64,000 nt of DNA, taken from Leptodontidium sp. MPI-SDFR-AT-0119. Lineage: Eukaryota > Ascomycota > Leotiomycetes > Helotiales > Leptodontidiaceae. The first letter of the stretch is position 1. Every line of letters begins with the position of its first letter. The stretch is from positions 1,054,001-1,118,000 of the forward strand of contig JAHLEZ010000007.1 in the NCBI GenBank assembly GCA_020726505.1. Reading direction: 5' to 3'. The translations under genes were made by a program, and so were the position numbers. Shown here one piece after another: positions 45,401 to 57,422 of the stretch. Under the pieces are notes generated by a model. The model was not told where the DNA came from, ran no database searches, and saw only the letters and a program-made list of their open reading frames with translations.

Positions 45401-47133
45401 GGAACATTACAAAACTCAAACAAAAGCTAAGTATTCTAAAGATGGTTCATTTCTTCAGACCTCTTGTGAAGCTACTTCCTGAGAAACGCGGGTCATTTCA
45501 GGGCATGGCTTCGCTGCCGCCTACTGAGCAACAAAGAACACGGCAAGTAAAGCCAGACGGAAGATCCCAGGACTCACACAGTGTGTCTACTAAGTCCCTA
45601 TAGCTTTTAGCTGACCCAGACATTATAGAGCAGCGTTAAGTCAAGTCGGTCCATCGGTGCCCCCTCCTCCTGCACCCCCGAAGCTCACACCTCAAACCCT
45701 CGAACCCTCCAACCTTCCTACCTCCACCATAACAATCACACACCCTCTCCTTGAGCGGTTAGACGGGATAAGATGGAGGAATTGGCCACACAATGGTCCA
45801 GGAAACACAGAGAAGCGAAGTTGGAAAACACTTGATCTTTACAGGAGAAGGGGAACAGCATCAACTCTCCTGAGTTGGGACTCTGGTCTTTAGTACCACT
45901 TCTTCTCTAGAACCAGCTCTTTGAAGCTTTGAATAGAGGATCAATGTACATTACTATATAAAATATTGCAGAGTCTGCCGAGTCCCATTCGAATCGAACT
46001 CGCCCTAAGCTCGTCTAACCCCTATCTCATATTCGAAACCAATCACAAGCGGGGTGTTGACATTCCTGGGAGATGGTACATATTATACAAGGGTTGGGAT
46101 TGGTGTGCCTTGGGAGGTTGAGAGGGAAGGATAAGAACGGTTGTGTATGTGTCTGGCAGTGTGCAGCGGTTGCTCATGATCTACAAAGCAAGAGGTAATT
46201 AGTGAGGCTGCTTTACTTGTGGTGGACTCACATAACGGTTGGTTTTCGAATACACAATGGAAGAGGATTACAGTAGATGGCCAGTCATCAAGGCTAGATG
46301 GACAGAGCAGTTCTTCAAGAGTATAAGGTTGTTTAAGCATACGCGCTGGTGGGGGTTCAAATAGAAAAGAAGCCTTGAGCAGAAGCTTTGTCTTGGACAG
46401 ACACAAGGCTGCTGTATCATAATATTGGGACTGCGAGATATTAGAGCGTCTTTAGTATATCACTTAAAAACATTACTGTCATTTTGAGATAGTGATTTGT
46501 GACAGAAACCAGGGAGATTCAGAGGTCAGACGTTCCATGAGAAGCTGGCAGCCTTAGGGGAAATGTGGAAGTTGACTCTGGACTGGTTTGCGGGCTTGGC
46601 TAGACTCAATAGATATCATGAGAGGGAGTAGCACTTGATTATTAAGAGCTCTTGGAGAAATTGTGCCAAACAACAGTTGGAGGAAGAAATATCTAGGGAG
46701 AGTACACTCTGCAAGCTGTGGATATGGCTCATAAAGAGAGTTGTTCACATTTAGTTACTGAAGTAGAGGGTTGAGGCAGGGTACCAGCAGGTCGCAGAAG
46801 CCATGGTAGATTTATTTCGTGGAGAAGACTTATCTTTGTCGCAACTCTCACATTTCATTGAAGACTAGAAGGTTGACTACATGGGTTTTTTCATTATACT
46901 CTAGACAACTGCGATGCTCTTGCTCTCTGCTTGTGCAGACCATACCATCCTTACTACCCCTTTGTGATCCGTAGAATCTGCAACGTCAGCGCTGCTCTTC
47001 TCCCTTGGCCAAAACAATATAACCCGTTGATGCCATGCTCCCCTCGAAAACCATCCCTGTGTAAGGGTTCGGCGTTAATGAAAAAGAAAACAAAAAACAC
47101 AAATACACAGACATCCCTATCGCCATCGTCTGC
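42435..47133. other. Gene-poor block, 4.7 kb, of decayed repeats
   Basis: No supportable gene between two 2EXR genes. From about 42885 to 43700 four degenerate copies of a roughly 170-310 bp unit can be aligned by eye, each opening with a CCTCTGG-type word and including an ACGAAAACACYCACC-type word. A further pair at 44186 and 44379 shares ACATACCGGGGAG. More CTCCTCC-rich echoes occur at 44020, 45240 and 45655. All open frames here are short and unlike any family. Confidence 0.5.
42885..43760 (+). repeat. Degenerate tandem repeat, about four copies
   Basis: Unit starts near 42889, 43049, 43296 and 43610. Shared blocks include CCTAATGACTTACGACC (42972) and CCTAATGAGCTACGACC (43535), followed by an AGAGAGCAGTTCTTT-type word in each. 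Spacing is uneven, so the array is old and eroded; I cannot define the exact unit by eye. Confidence 0.5.
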
Positions 47134-48757
47134 TCAAAATAGCCTAAACTTCCCATTCCGAAGCGCAAATGCCCATTTGATTTCTGGAATGTGCGCTTCG
47201 GGCTTTTGGACTCTCAGTTCCGCAACTTGAGCTGCAATATCTGCCTTGGCAACCTCGATTTGCGCCAGGACAGCTGCTGGGCTGTCGGGGACATTAGGAA
47301 CCCTGTCAAAGCACATCTCAACAACACTTGCCCATGGCCCTCGTTGACGGCCTCCTTTGCGTCTACACCCAAAACTCAGTAAATACTCATCATACAACAA
47401 GTGCAATACCTTTAGGGGATCAGCATGGTAGGCTTACCTGAGCTCAGGACCAAGGTCCGCAGATTCCGAGAAAGTGATAGGACCATTGAGGTATTTTTCC
47501 TTGTCGCTCCAGACTCTAGTTCTTCCATTACGGTAATCGCAGATCTAAAGAGGAGGTGAGTTTCGAAGGAAAAGAGATGCCAAGAATGTAATGCTTACCA
47601 CCAAAGTCAATGTAGTCAGGGCAGCAAATGCTCCACCCTCAAACAGATATCCCAAATTGAGGTCTACCTCGTTAATATGAGGTGGGTAGATATATCTACC
47701 CGTAAAACCATGTTCGTTAAGTAGAAGGTGAGGCTCCAGGATCGTCGCCCCTGGTGGGGCCTTCCACCATCCGTAATGGTATTTCGGAGTCCCCTTCCAC
47801 ATAGCATAATCAATCGCAGCATGCTTAACGTTGCACGAATCTTCCACTTGCACTTCGCGGTTGATCTGCCTCACTCCCTTCAAATTTCTAACAGTAGTGT
47901 TCCCCTTGAATGTGGTTTCGTTGAAGTAGAGGGTATCCCGCTCCACATCAACATAGCTGCGCTTGTGAGCCTTGAGCAAGACGCCACGAGTCGGGAAAGG
48001 GTTTGGCAAGGGGCCTGACAAGTCGCAGTAATTGCCAATCTCAGGCATGTCTTCGGTGACGATGGTTCCGTCTGGGTAGTTGAGTTGATCAATGCCTGCT
48101 GAGGGGTACAGCTTCTTACCAAGCCCCGTTACAATAGGATGTCGAGACAGGAGTGGGAGTATAGTGCTTCAGCGCGAACGTGCGAAACTCCTTGTTAACT
48201 CGAAGAAGAGCAGGATGTCGGTTGGTCGCAGGAAATCCATGTCTTGCTGGCGGCCAATTCTCTGGATAAATGAACTTCTCGAACTTTTCGTGGACGCGGA
48301 CTTCATGGATGATAGGATCTGGCAACGCAAGAACCATGATCATGATTCTCAACTCAAATGGGAGCTTCTCAAAGATCGTGAACTCTTTCAGAGGTTTGGA
48401 CTTCCTGGCAGCTCGGGTCTTTCTGACTGGAGCAGGTCTTCTTGCAGCCGCCTTGATCGGAACGCCGGATGTTCCTGTAGGAATGGTTACAAACAAGGAC
48501 AAGACAAGTCTCCGGAATATTTGGTAACATTGGATTGTTGATGCAGGAAGAGAAAGAGAGATTAGTGGAGAGGAAAACTTACTAGGGCGCGCGAGGAGAG
48601 CTGTTGCCTCAACAGGAACCTCGACTTGCGAGGACACCTCAACACTGAAGAGTATGTCAGTATGTTCAACAATGTCAAAGTATATGGGTAGTTGGATGAC
48701 GTACACTTGGTGAGCAGTGTTGGTAGCTGCGGGACTTGGCACGTCTTGGGCATCCAT
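47134..48757 (-). CDS. 2EXR-domain protein, one-base frameshift (copy 2)
   Basis: Model: complement(47134..47362, 47438..47544, 47599..48474, 48583..48644, 48705..48757); introns 54-108 nt. After MDAQDVPSPAATNTAHQ and a basic Ala/Lys-rich linker comes the 2EXR core FTIFEKLPFELRIMIMVLALP, HPALLRVNKEFRTFALKHY. At 48115-48121 the frame breaks (CNGAW-stop) and resumes one base later with KKLYPSAGIDQLNYPDG and VDVERDTLYFNETTF, the second 2EXR block. The total is 1327 nt: removing one base gives 441 aa with every exon junction in phase. The C terminus is a helix (AAVLAQIEVAKADIAAQVAEL). The extra base may be a real mutation or a base-call error. Function unknown. Confidence 0.75.
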
Positions 48758-51585
48758 GGCGAAGTAGACAGGTCTCGAAAGCCTGCAAATGATGAAGGTC
48801 GAGGTGAGGGAGATAGGCAGAAGATGCAAGGAGGAAGAAGCTTGAAAGCTGAGGCGACAGGCAAGAGTGTGATTGTCTGAGTATGGGGGAAATCTTGAAG
48901 ATCAAGTTGAGTGAAAGTTGCGAATGAATTTCGTTGGCTTTGTGGATGTAAAAATTTCGTGTTCTACGGGCGGAGGAGAGGCGGTATTTATGGGCGTGTA
49001 TGTTGACTCTGTTGATCCGGGAAGCGGAGGGGGGCTAGCCCACATTAGGTAGCGTGCAAAGACTCTTACCCTCCTGCTGGCCAATAGAAAGCCAGATAGG
49101 GAGTCGGCGATCTATGCCACTCGTAGAGATTAAGTGATTGGGTAGATAATTAGGTATATATAGTTCTGCAATGTCCACAAACGCAGATGCACTTTGTAGA
49201 ATGACCATCTAACTTTTGTTGAAAGAAGGGCAACACCTCCTATTAGCATGCCATGCACTATACAAACAGATATCAAGGCTTTAGAAGCCATGTTGGCAAG
49301 ACCTCAAGGCGATTGATGCACGGAGAAGTACAGCTCCATAGAAAATATATACATGTGGCCAACCACCTCGACGCCACGAAGCTCTACCTTTGAATCCACA
49401 ACTTAGAAGCCTGCAAAATACATTTCCACATACTTGCAACATCAGCCGGGTAGATTTCATACTCGCTCAAGCACCATACGCGCAAACGCCTCTACCTTCT
49501 CGCCAGTATCATGGTCATTTTCAACCTAACTTCCTCATCCACGACTATATCCGTCGATTAAAAAGCCAGCAGACCACAACAGTACATCCAACAAAACTTC
49601 ATAACTCAGGGGATGGGCTCCGAAATTATATACTATCGAGGAGCGAGCGCGATGAAGGACATCTGGAAGTTAGTCCCATGGAAACATCCCCTCCAGTCAA
49701 CCGAAACATCACAGATTTCCCACAAAAGATACAGCGCGTCAGCAACAGCAAAAGCAGCATAGCAATCCTCGAATCAGACTCCAACCTTCTGGCTCAATAG
49801 CACGAGATGCGAACCTACTTCATCCTCCTCCAAGAACACGTTCTCTCTGCCAGCAAGGAATGGCTTCAACTATCCTACCACAACCTCTTCTTCGATGTCG
49901 AAATCACAGAATATACATACCACAGCATACAATGTCCAACGCCACAGTCTCTGGAAGGAACATATGCCCATTGGCAACAACAACTCGTGGCATTGGCTCT
50001 CACATCAGCCAAGACTCCAGAATTCAACTATCATCCCACGACCTCGCCGTCGACATCCCCAGCCCAAGCTCAGAACGCACAGAAGATCGATTACAACAAA
50101 GTCCATTTCTGGATACCAGCAGCTAGTCACAAGCAGCTTCCACCGCTGTGGCTTATTGTTGAGCAACCCCTCTTCTAGGCTTGGAGCCAGCAAGTGAAAC
50201 TATCTCAGCGAACAAGCCCCATTTGGCAGAACAGAAAGATACACACTCAACCCGTCCACCAAGAGACAGCCTCTATGAGTAGACTTTGCAGGCCCGTACT
50301 GATCTGCAGACAGCCCAGCAACGCTCAAGCTACGTCACCAAGTACAGCGCACCCTCCACTTATATTCTGCGAAAGGGAAAAGATAACCTACAAGACTTCA
50401 GCACACCCAAAAAATATTAAAAAGAAGCTCTCAGCATTGAACCCGGTTTTGATGTTGATGTACTACAATACATTCAATATATGTAAGATTACATCTGCAG
50501 ACCTCTACACCACTAGTGAGGCTCGAGCCCGAGCCGTCACATACCCCAGGAGCAGCTGGTCTACAACACGAAGCCTATAAAACAAGCATTTATCAACGCG
50601 GTAACTGCCTCTGAATATACTTCTTCTTCTTAAGCCTTAAAATGCTAATGTCTGCACAGAATTACGGGCTCAAAATAGGTCAAGCGAAAAGGAGCGAAAT
50701 TCGAGCGACCACTAAGCACCCCTGCTTGAAGCCCGATCCATAGCACATCCAGTACACAAAACCAAACGAACCCCATTCAAGCCCAGAAGGGCAAGCGACA
50801 TACACAGCGTTTACCAAACATAGTTCAGATGCCAGAGAGAGGCCAGTCTATAAGACGACATAAGGAGAGGTCAGCAGCAGATGTAGAGCTGGTTCGCTCC
50901 TAGATCTAAGGTTCAAACCTACCTCGAAACACATGAAGACAAGCGAGAATCCAGTCAACAACAACAACAGACGTTGTGAGCTCTGGCAGAAGCTTACCAT
51001 TGAAATACATGTAGAATCGCTGCAACAGATGGGTGCTGATGGCAAACAACAAGTTCCACAGCTGGCATCGTTAAAGCCTCAACACACAAGCATCTAGGCA
51101 GCATACACCAAAGTACACAAAGCAAGCGAGATTCGAGTCCAAGACAACGTTCGAAGATTTGGAATATAATTGAGTTATCTGACAGAAACTTGGGATGATC
51201 AAGGCAAAGAGTAGGGAGTTTAGAAGTCATATCCCACCGTCCTTGGATTGTCTGCTCCTTGCACAAGTTAGTTCACCAGGTCCAAGCCTTAGGAGCTGGG
51301 GTGACCCGCCATCACACGGTGGATTTCTGCAGGAACAACTCACCAGGGAGAATCTGCAGAGGGAGAAGCTTCTTTGTTCTCTTGGCTAGCCATTGAAAAG
51401 ATTCAAAGAAATTTATAGTTGGATCAAAAGATGAGGGAAGAAGCAAAGCCATGCTGCCCATGTATTATGATACGCTGAAACACTGATGGCCTGCTAGAAC
51501 CAATCCCTCAGTACCCAAGCCCAATCGCAGTTCGCTCATCGGCTTCTATTGTCAAGACTCATGCCCCCCTCGAAGATACACCAAC
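48758..51585. other. Gene-poor block, 2.8 kb, with weak repeats
   Basis: Upstream of 2EXR copy 2 and downstream of copy 3. Open frames at 49390-49800 and 49807-50178 lie in this block but show no family signal and Gln/Thr-rich composition. Between 50680 and 51150 a CAAGCGARAWTCGAG-type word recurs at about 50680, 50941 and 51123, suggesting an eroded tandem repeat. Confidence 0.45.
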
Positions 51586-52425
51586 TCACAATAGTTGTTT
51601 CGAATTGCCTCGCTCGCTAAGAAGTTCCAACTGAGCATGGTACCCAGGAAGACCAGTCCTAAAAACATCAGCAACTTTCTCCATCACCACAATCTCGAAT
51701 TCAAAGGGGAGCACATACAATTTCCATTCATAGGGCCCAACTCTCTCACCAGTCACCGTCAAAATAACCAACCAGAGCCTAGGCTTCTTCCACCTCCTAC
51801 TCACATCCTTCAATTCCCACATCGCCGTCGCCAAGGAAGAATGCTGCCAAAACGCCATATACCTTCTCTCCTGATAACCCATAAGCTCAGCCCTTACCTT
51901 ATCAGGCATGCCATGCCTCTCGCCAATCGATCGGCCTGCCAAAGCCTCCCCACGATGATACCTAGCACACAACTGTTCCGGAGGCGGAGAAACAATAGTC
52001 AGATGTTCCAGACTACGGAAGGAGAGGAGATGCGCAAGGACAGAATCTGCATGCATTCTCTGCAAATCCGTACCTCCTAGCTCCAGCCAGCGGATGTTAT
52101 GGAGTGCAGATGCAGGGACGGCTTTCAGGCGGATAGGATCGAAGTCAAGCTGTATGTGATCGATTGCGAAATTGACACGGACTTGTGCTGGGTGGCCGAG
52201 GGTCCCGAAATGTGCTTGCCATTTAGATGCTTCGAGGCGGGATTCTCTGCAGACTTCGAGGTTGGCTGGGGGTCGAGTGGTGCTGTGGAACCGGCCAATT
52301 TGGGTGCTATAGTGGACTCGCACGTCTCGTTCTTTGGGGAGGTTGAGTCGCCATATCATGATGCGGATTTCTGGTGGGAGGCTGGTGAAGCGGGGGAATT
52401 GTGGAGGGTTGAGAGGTACAGTCAT
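51586..52425 (-). CDS. 2EXR-domain protein (copy 3, intact)
   Basis: Single exon, 279 aa from MTVPLNPPQFPRFTSL; the frame is open for 30 more codons upstream (to 52515) but this Met directly precedes the domain. The 2EXR core reads FPRFTSLPPEIRIMIWRLNLP, then NLEVCRESRLEASKW and FAIDHIQLDFDPIRL, then LHNIRWLELGG, the standard order. The C-terminal half (LWLVILTVTGERVGPYEWKL) follows the family. The gene is uninterrupted, unlike the other two in this stretch. Role unknown; third member within 11 kb. Confidence 0.82.
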   Translation of the reverse strand: MTVPLNPPQFPRFTSLPPEIRIMIWRLNLPKERDVRVHYSTQIGRFHSTTRPPANLEVCRESRLEASKWQAHFGTLGHPAQVRVNFAIDHIQLDFDPIRLKAVPASALHNIRWLELGGTDLQRMHADSVLAHLLSFRSLEHLTIVSPPPEQLCARYHRGEALAGRSIGERHGMPDKVRAELMGYQERRYMAFWQHSSLATAMWELKDVSRRWKKPRLWLVILTVTGERVGPYEWKLYVLPFEFEIVVMEKVADVFRTGLPGYHAQLELLSERGNSKQLL

Positions 52426-52816
52426 CTTGGCAACTTCAGAAATTGCAACGAGTTGGGGTGAGATATCGAGAGGAAGAACAGGACTTAGGTGAGGTATGCT
52501 TGAAAAAGGATGCAATTATGGGATGAGGGTCAAAGAATGGAGTAGTTTGAAAGGGGCGTCGTCTCACTCGAGAGGAGATTGATGCCAACAGGAGTAAGGT
52601 AAACGTGGTACTTGCTACCAAACTGCAAAATGGTAAGGCGCTTTCTGCAACCAAAAATCCGTCCTTAGCTTACTGCCTCCAGACTATTCCACCTTCTCAA
52701 CGCAGCTTCGAGTTGTGCTTTCATCCTTCGTTCTCTCCTTGCCAGTCTAACCAGGATTGGCCCGACACGCTGGACTTCCAAGTTTCTACTGCCAACAAAA
52801 GCCACTACCAATTGGC
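52426..52816. other. Short spacer between 2EXR copy 3 and the Asteroid-like gene
   Basis: No feature recognised. The 2EXR promoter and the Asteroid-like gene's 3' end share this stretch. Confidence 0.4.
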
Positions 52817-54716
52817 TCAACCACTTTCCAACAAAGAAAAAGGATTGCTCGACTTTGCCTTGCCAACCGGCAACTCGCTCCCAGCTTGGTCTCTCTTCCG
52901 CTTCTTCCTCGACGATTTCCTGGACTTTGATGGACCTGACGCAGTAGACGATGACGAAGAGTCTAAGATCTTCAGGATGTCTTTCAGACCCTTCATAAAT
53001 CTCAGACCCTCCTCAGATTTCCGAATTATCGAAGATGCGGTCCCCAGATCAGGATAATCGACAAGCCTTGGGACAGAGCTCAGCAGAGAGTTCAGATCAC
53101 GAACAGCTTCAGGAATCAACGTCTTGGGTTCGATGGAAACTACCAGACTTGTGATCTGTTGAAGGATCCTGAGCGAATATAATGAGCCTTGAAGTTGAGC
53201 GAAGAACTGGACGATATCCCAACCAAAATACCCCGACGGATCGGATATCTTTGGATATGCCAGCCGCTGCAGTAAAAGCTGACTGATAGGAGTTTTCGAA
53301 TTCATTGCAGACCACTCCATGTCTTGGTGGACAGCGAACGCCATCCAAAGTTGTTTTTCTGTGAATTCCGGCAGTTTCTTCTTGAGTTCCTTATATGTTT
53401 CCACGATGGCGATGCACGCTCCAGAAATATCGGGGACTTCCGGAAGCATCAGTTCTCGGCCGTCTGAGTTATCAGTTTGTCTCCTATGCTCGAAGACACT
53501 CGACACTTGCTCGGTTGCAGGAACCATAACATTGACAAGCCCATAGGCTAATTGCCGAGTGGCAGTCGAGACTTCCCAGGCATTCGTACGCACAGGACAA
53601 TCGAGTAGAAACGGCAAGAAGATATGAGGTGATAGAGAGGCAGATTTCCCGCTTACCAGCGGCTGACTGGCAATGCGAGCAAGGCTAGGGAAGTGAAGGA
53701 CATATTCGGAGGTCCTTGGATGCAATCGCCGAAGGACTCGAAGAGTTTCCACATCTGTGGGTAAATCTGACTGGATTGGCAATGGAGCATACTCCTTGAG
53801 GAAGTCCTCAAACATCTGCAAATTCTCTTTGACAGCTTTGAGAGACTGGGCTCGTGTAAGAAGTTTTGGAAAGGTCCCATGGTTATCCATGGATATCTCA
53901 AAGGCCAGAGAATGAAGCCCATGAGAGTTGGGAAGTGCTAGTCGATCGCTTATGACTGCTGGTTGGAAGATCTGGGCTCGCAAAATACCGGATGCATCAT
54001 TCTCAGAGGACTCTATGTCATGGAAGAAACTCACAGCACCATCGTGACCCAGATCGTGCACAAGTAGGTCAGAGTCGCTAGTGAAGACTACCCCACCATG
54101 TTTCTCCAGATATCTTGCACAGTACAAATCTGCCTCTCCTGGCACGACCTCAGTAATATCTGCGTATATGCTAGAGGCCTTGAGAGCTTCGAGGATAGCC
54201 GGTACGACGAAAGACAAAGCTGGAAGAGCCGTCAATCCTGAGCGGACAGCAGTATTTTGAAATAGAGATACCGGGGTGCTATTAGTCTGTGGGAAAGACG
54301 AACGACATGGCTCGTTGTTTGATTGATGAAATTGAGTCAACTGATGTGTTGAATTCTGAAGTCTTTGCAACCGGACATCAAGCTTGGCTGGAGGCAAGAA
54401 GCCATCAAAGTATATCTTCTTTCTGGGTGATGTTAGCCGAAATCCTGCAAGCGCAGCTCCAGCCCAAGTCCAGGACCTGTACTTACATCTCTACATTACT
54501 TTCTCGAATTGTATCCAGCCATGCAATAGCTGTGTCTACCAGTATTTGATAAGACGGTGCAGCTTCCAGTGCGTTCCGAGCTCCCGGGGAGGCTCTGAGA
54601 CATATGTAGTAGATCTGGTGAGCAAAAGAAGGGCCATCTATCACCACTTGCTTGCCATCCAATGATTCTGCAGCTGCATAGGGGCGCAGGAACGTGGTTA
54701 AATGCCGGATCCCCAT
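52817..54716 (-). CDS. XPG-N/Asteroid-type nuclease-like protein
   Basis: Exons 52817..54422 and 54487..54716 (intron 64 nt), 611 aa. The N terminus MGIRHLTTFLRPYA with VVIDGPSFAHQIYYICL is the XPG-N start of the FEN1/XPG/Asteroid superfamily, and VPGEADLYCARYLEKHGG with FTSDSDLLVHDLG is the XPG-I block with its acidic metal-binding residues. FEN1 or XPG would have a helix-hairpin-helix after this; here a long helical domain follows, which is the Asteroid layout. The C terminus ends in a basic stretch (KSRKSSRKKRKRDQ), probably a nuclear signal. Asteroid homologues are poorly characterised; nuclease activity is not shown. Next to PRS but divergent, about 290 bp apart. Confidence 0.82.
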
Positions 54717-55004
54717 GGGCTAGAGAGGTCTTTATCAACCTCGGGCATGAGGCTGAAGTTTGTTTTGGTGGCCGGTTGGTTGGTTGGCTGTCTTCGGCAT
54801 AAAGCAATCAAGCCGCTGGCTGCTTGAAGTGTGACCTGATAATCACAAGGTTTGGTGAAGTCAGGTCGAGGTCTTGGCTCCCCTCCCGCATCGCTCGCTC
54901 TAAAAATTAGACGAAGCGGGCTAACTCCACCTCCCTAGCTCAACTTTTCTTTCACAGCTCCATCATTTTTCCTCTTCATCAACACCAGGCCAGCCAGCTT
55001 CACC

Positions 55005-56741
55005 ATGCGCAATACCCTCATTTTCGCTGGCAGCTCTTGCCCAGGCCTGACGAACCAAATATGCTCCAACCTGGGCATGGCTCCGGCTGCTGTCGAGCTC
55101 TCGCAGTTTGCCAATGTGAGCAGAACCTGTGTGCGCGACCTTTCGTGGTATGGTGGGGCTGATAATCTTACAGGGAGAGACCAGCGTCAAGATCTTGACC
55201 AGTATTCGAGAGAAGGACGTGTTTGTGGTTCAATCGGGCAGCAGTAAGATCAATGACAGTATCATGGAGCTTCTCATCTTGATATCTGCTTGCAAGGGAG
55301 GCTCAGCGAACAAAATCACCGGTCAGCTCACCTTTTTTGCTTGTTCGCAGATCTGCCAGACTGACTCCCCACAGCCGTTCTACCCTACTTCCCATATAGC
55401 AGACAATCGAAGAAGAAGTCACATCGTGGCGCAATCACTGCTCGCATGCTTGCCAACCTCCTTCACGTCGCTGGAATCAACCACGTTATCACAATCGATC
55501 TACATGCCTCCCAAATGCAGGGTTTCTTCAAATGCCCAGTCGACAACCTACACGCAGAGCCCTTGATTGCGAGGTGGATCCGACACAATGTTCCCAACTG
55601 GTCCGAAGCCGTTTGCGTATCGAAGAATGCTGGAGGTACCAAGAGAGTGACATCCCTAGCAGATGCTCTGAAACTCAACTTCGGCATGGTCACAACAGAC
55701 AAGAAACGGGCCGGGAACATGAGTGGTAGCTTTATTATGAATCCACTCGACCATTTCGATCACGATCTGGACGCCGACGTTAGCAGGCTCGAGATTGACG
55801 ACGACGAGCCCAGCTTCAGCTCAGATAGGAAGCCAGAACTCAGCAGAATACAAACAAGCAGAGAAACACAACCAAGCAGAGAAACATACTCGAGTAAAGA
55901 TAGTCAAAAGTCAGACCAATCTACAAAGCATAGTCCTCCCCGTCGACCAACTCATTCCCGCCATGACAGCAACCCATCTCCACGCAAGTCCCAAAATGTA
56001 CCATCACCGCTTCGAACGGCACACAAGGGCCCCGCAGCAACAAGATCTCCCCTCGTTCGCGCCTCAACCACCCCCGCACGATCTTCACCTATCGAGGAAG
56101 AAATCGGAGAAGGAGATGAAGCCGAATTCACAGACGAGCGAGCTCGAGATATCATCCAAGGTCGATTGATCCATGGTCATATTGTGCCAGACGATTACCC
56201 ATCACCCACCCAGTCTGCCATGTCAAGTTCTATGATTCTGGAGAGACCCGAGGACGACCCTATGGAAATGTCGCGAGCCTCATCATTCTTCAATCCTGAA
56301 CCACATATACTTGGTGGTACCGCTGATGCTACGGCAACTTCGGACGAGGAAGAGGAAGGTTTCAACAACCCAAGCCTGGAACAGATGATTACATTAGTAG
56401 GAGACGTACGCGGTAGAACCGTCTTCCTCGTTGACGACATGATCGACAAAGCCGGTAGTTGGATTGCCGCAGCTGAGTGCTGTGTTAAGCGTGGTGGTGC
56501 AAAGAAGGTTTACTGCATTGCCACACACGGTTTGTTCGGTGGCGATGCTCTCGAAGAACTCCAAGACTGCGACTGCATCGACCTGATCGTCGTCACGAAT
56601 TCCTTCCCAATACCCCCCGAGAAGGCTAGAGATACGAACAAGCTCGTCATCCTGGATCTTTCGAATCTACTTTCTGAAGCTATTAGACGAAACCACTATG
56701 GCGAGTCTATCTCTGCTCTGTTTTCACATTCTTACGACTAG
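55005..56741 (+). CDS. PRS: Ribose-phosphate pyrophosphokinase (PRPP synthetase) with long internal insert
   Basis: Exons 55005..55115, 55174..55321 and 55375..56741; introns 58 and 53 nt; 541 aa. It makes PRPP from ribose 5-phosphate and ATP for purine, pyrimidine, His, Trp and NAD synthesis. Motifs: FAGSSCPGLTNQIC, the catalytic flexible loop PYFPYSRQSKKKSHRGAITA, ITIDLHASQMQGFF and the PRPP loop TVFLVDDMIDKAGSW (usually VDDMxDTxGT, here IDKAGSW). An insert of about 170 residues rich in Ser, Arg and Pro (SRETQPSRETYSSKDSQ to the acidic TSDEEEEGF) splits the C-terminal half, as in yeast Prs1/Prs5 with their non-homologous regions, which link PRS to cell-wall integrity signalling. I assign it to the Prs5/Prs1 side without choosing. 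Confidence 0.9.
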
Positions 56742-57422
56742 AGCTGTTTTTATTGTAAGCCTTTTGATTTCTTCCCCATTTCTGCTGTTTGTACGACTAG
56801 CGAGGCGTTATATGGAAAGGGGATGTTATGAATAGGTCAAGGTCCGTCCTGCTCAACGCACGGATGACGGAGGAGTTTAGAGACAAATGATAACGAATTT
56901 CTGATGATGACCGATTGCGTCAGGCGATCTTGGTGATTTGCCGTTGCCATCTATTCCTGCAAACGGACTTGCTCAGCAGTCTGTTTGTGTAAAAGTATAA
57001 CCCGCGATGCATTCTTTAGAGTTTGCAGGAGCTACTTTCATCTAGAAAGCAGCTCTTAACGGAGCGTGGGGAGATTGAGTTAGTCCTTCGGGCCTTGTCG
57101 GGATCAGAAGGCACCTTGTTCATGCGTATGCTACAACCTTTCATTAGGATGGTGGACAAGGGGCAAGAGAACTTCCTGAACATTTCATTGTCGAGAGTGT
57201 TATTGGCCAGGATCTGAGTATCAAGTAAAATCTTACAATTCTGTCAAATTTGGTGGCATCTCGAAGCACATGTTCAATGTTCAATTCATTTCATCCCAAT
57301 TTTATTTCTGGAATGTTTAATGCTTTGCATATGCTTGACCGTGTATATCATGCTATTCAGATACAAGTGTACTATGAACTCCAAATGCTCCTAAAAATGC
57401 TCGCTTCCACAAATCCAACATC
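56742..57422. other. Intergenic, 680 bp, convergent spacer
   Basis: Between the PRS stop and the dehydratase stop. Nothing recognised. Confidence 0.45.
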
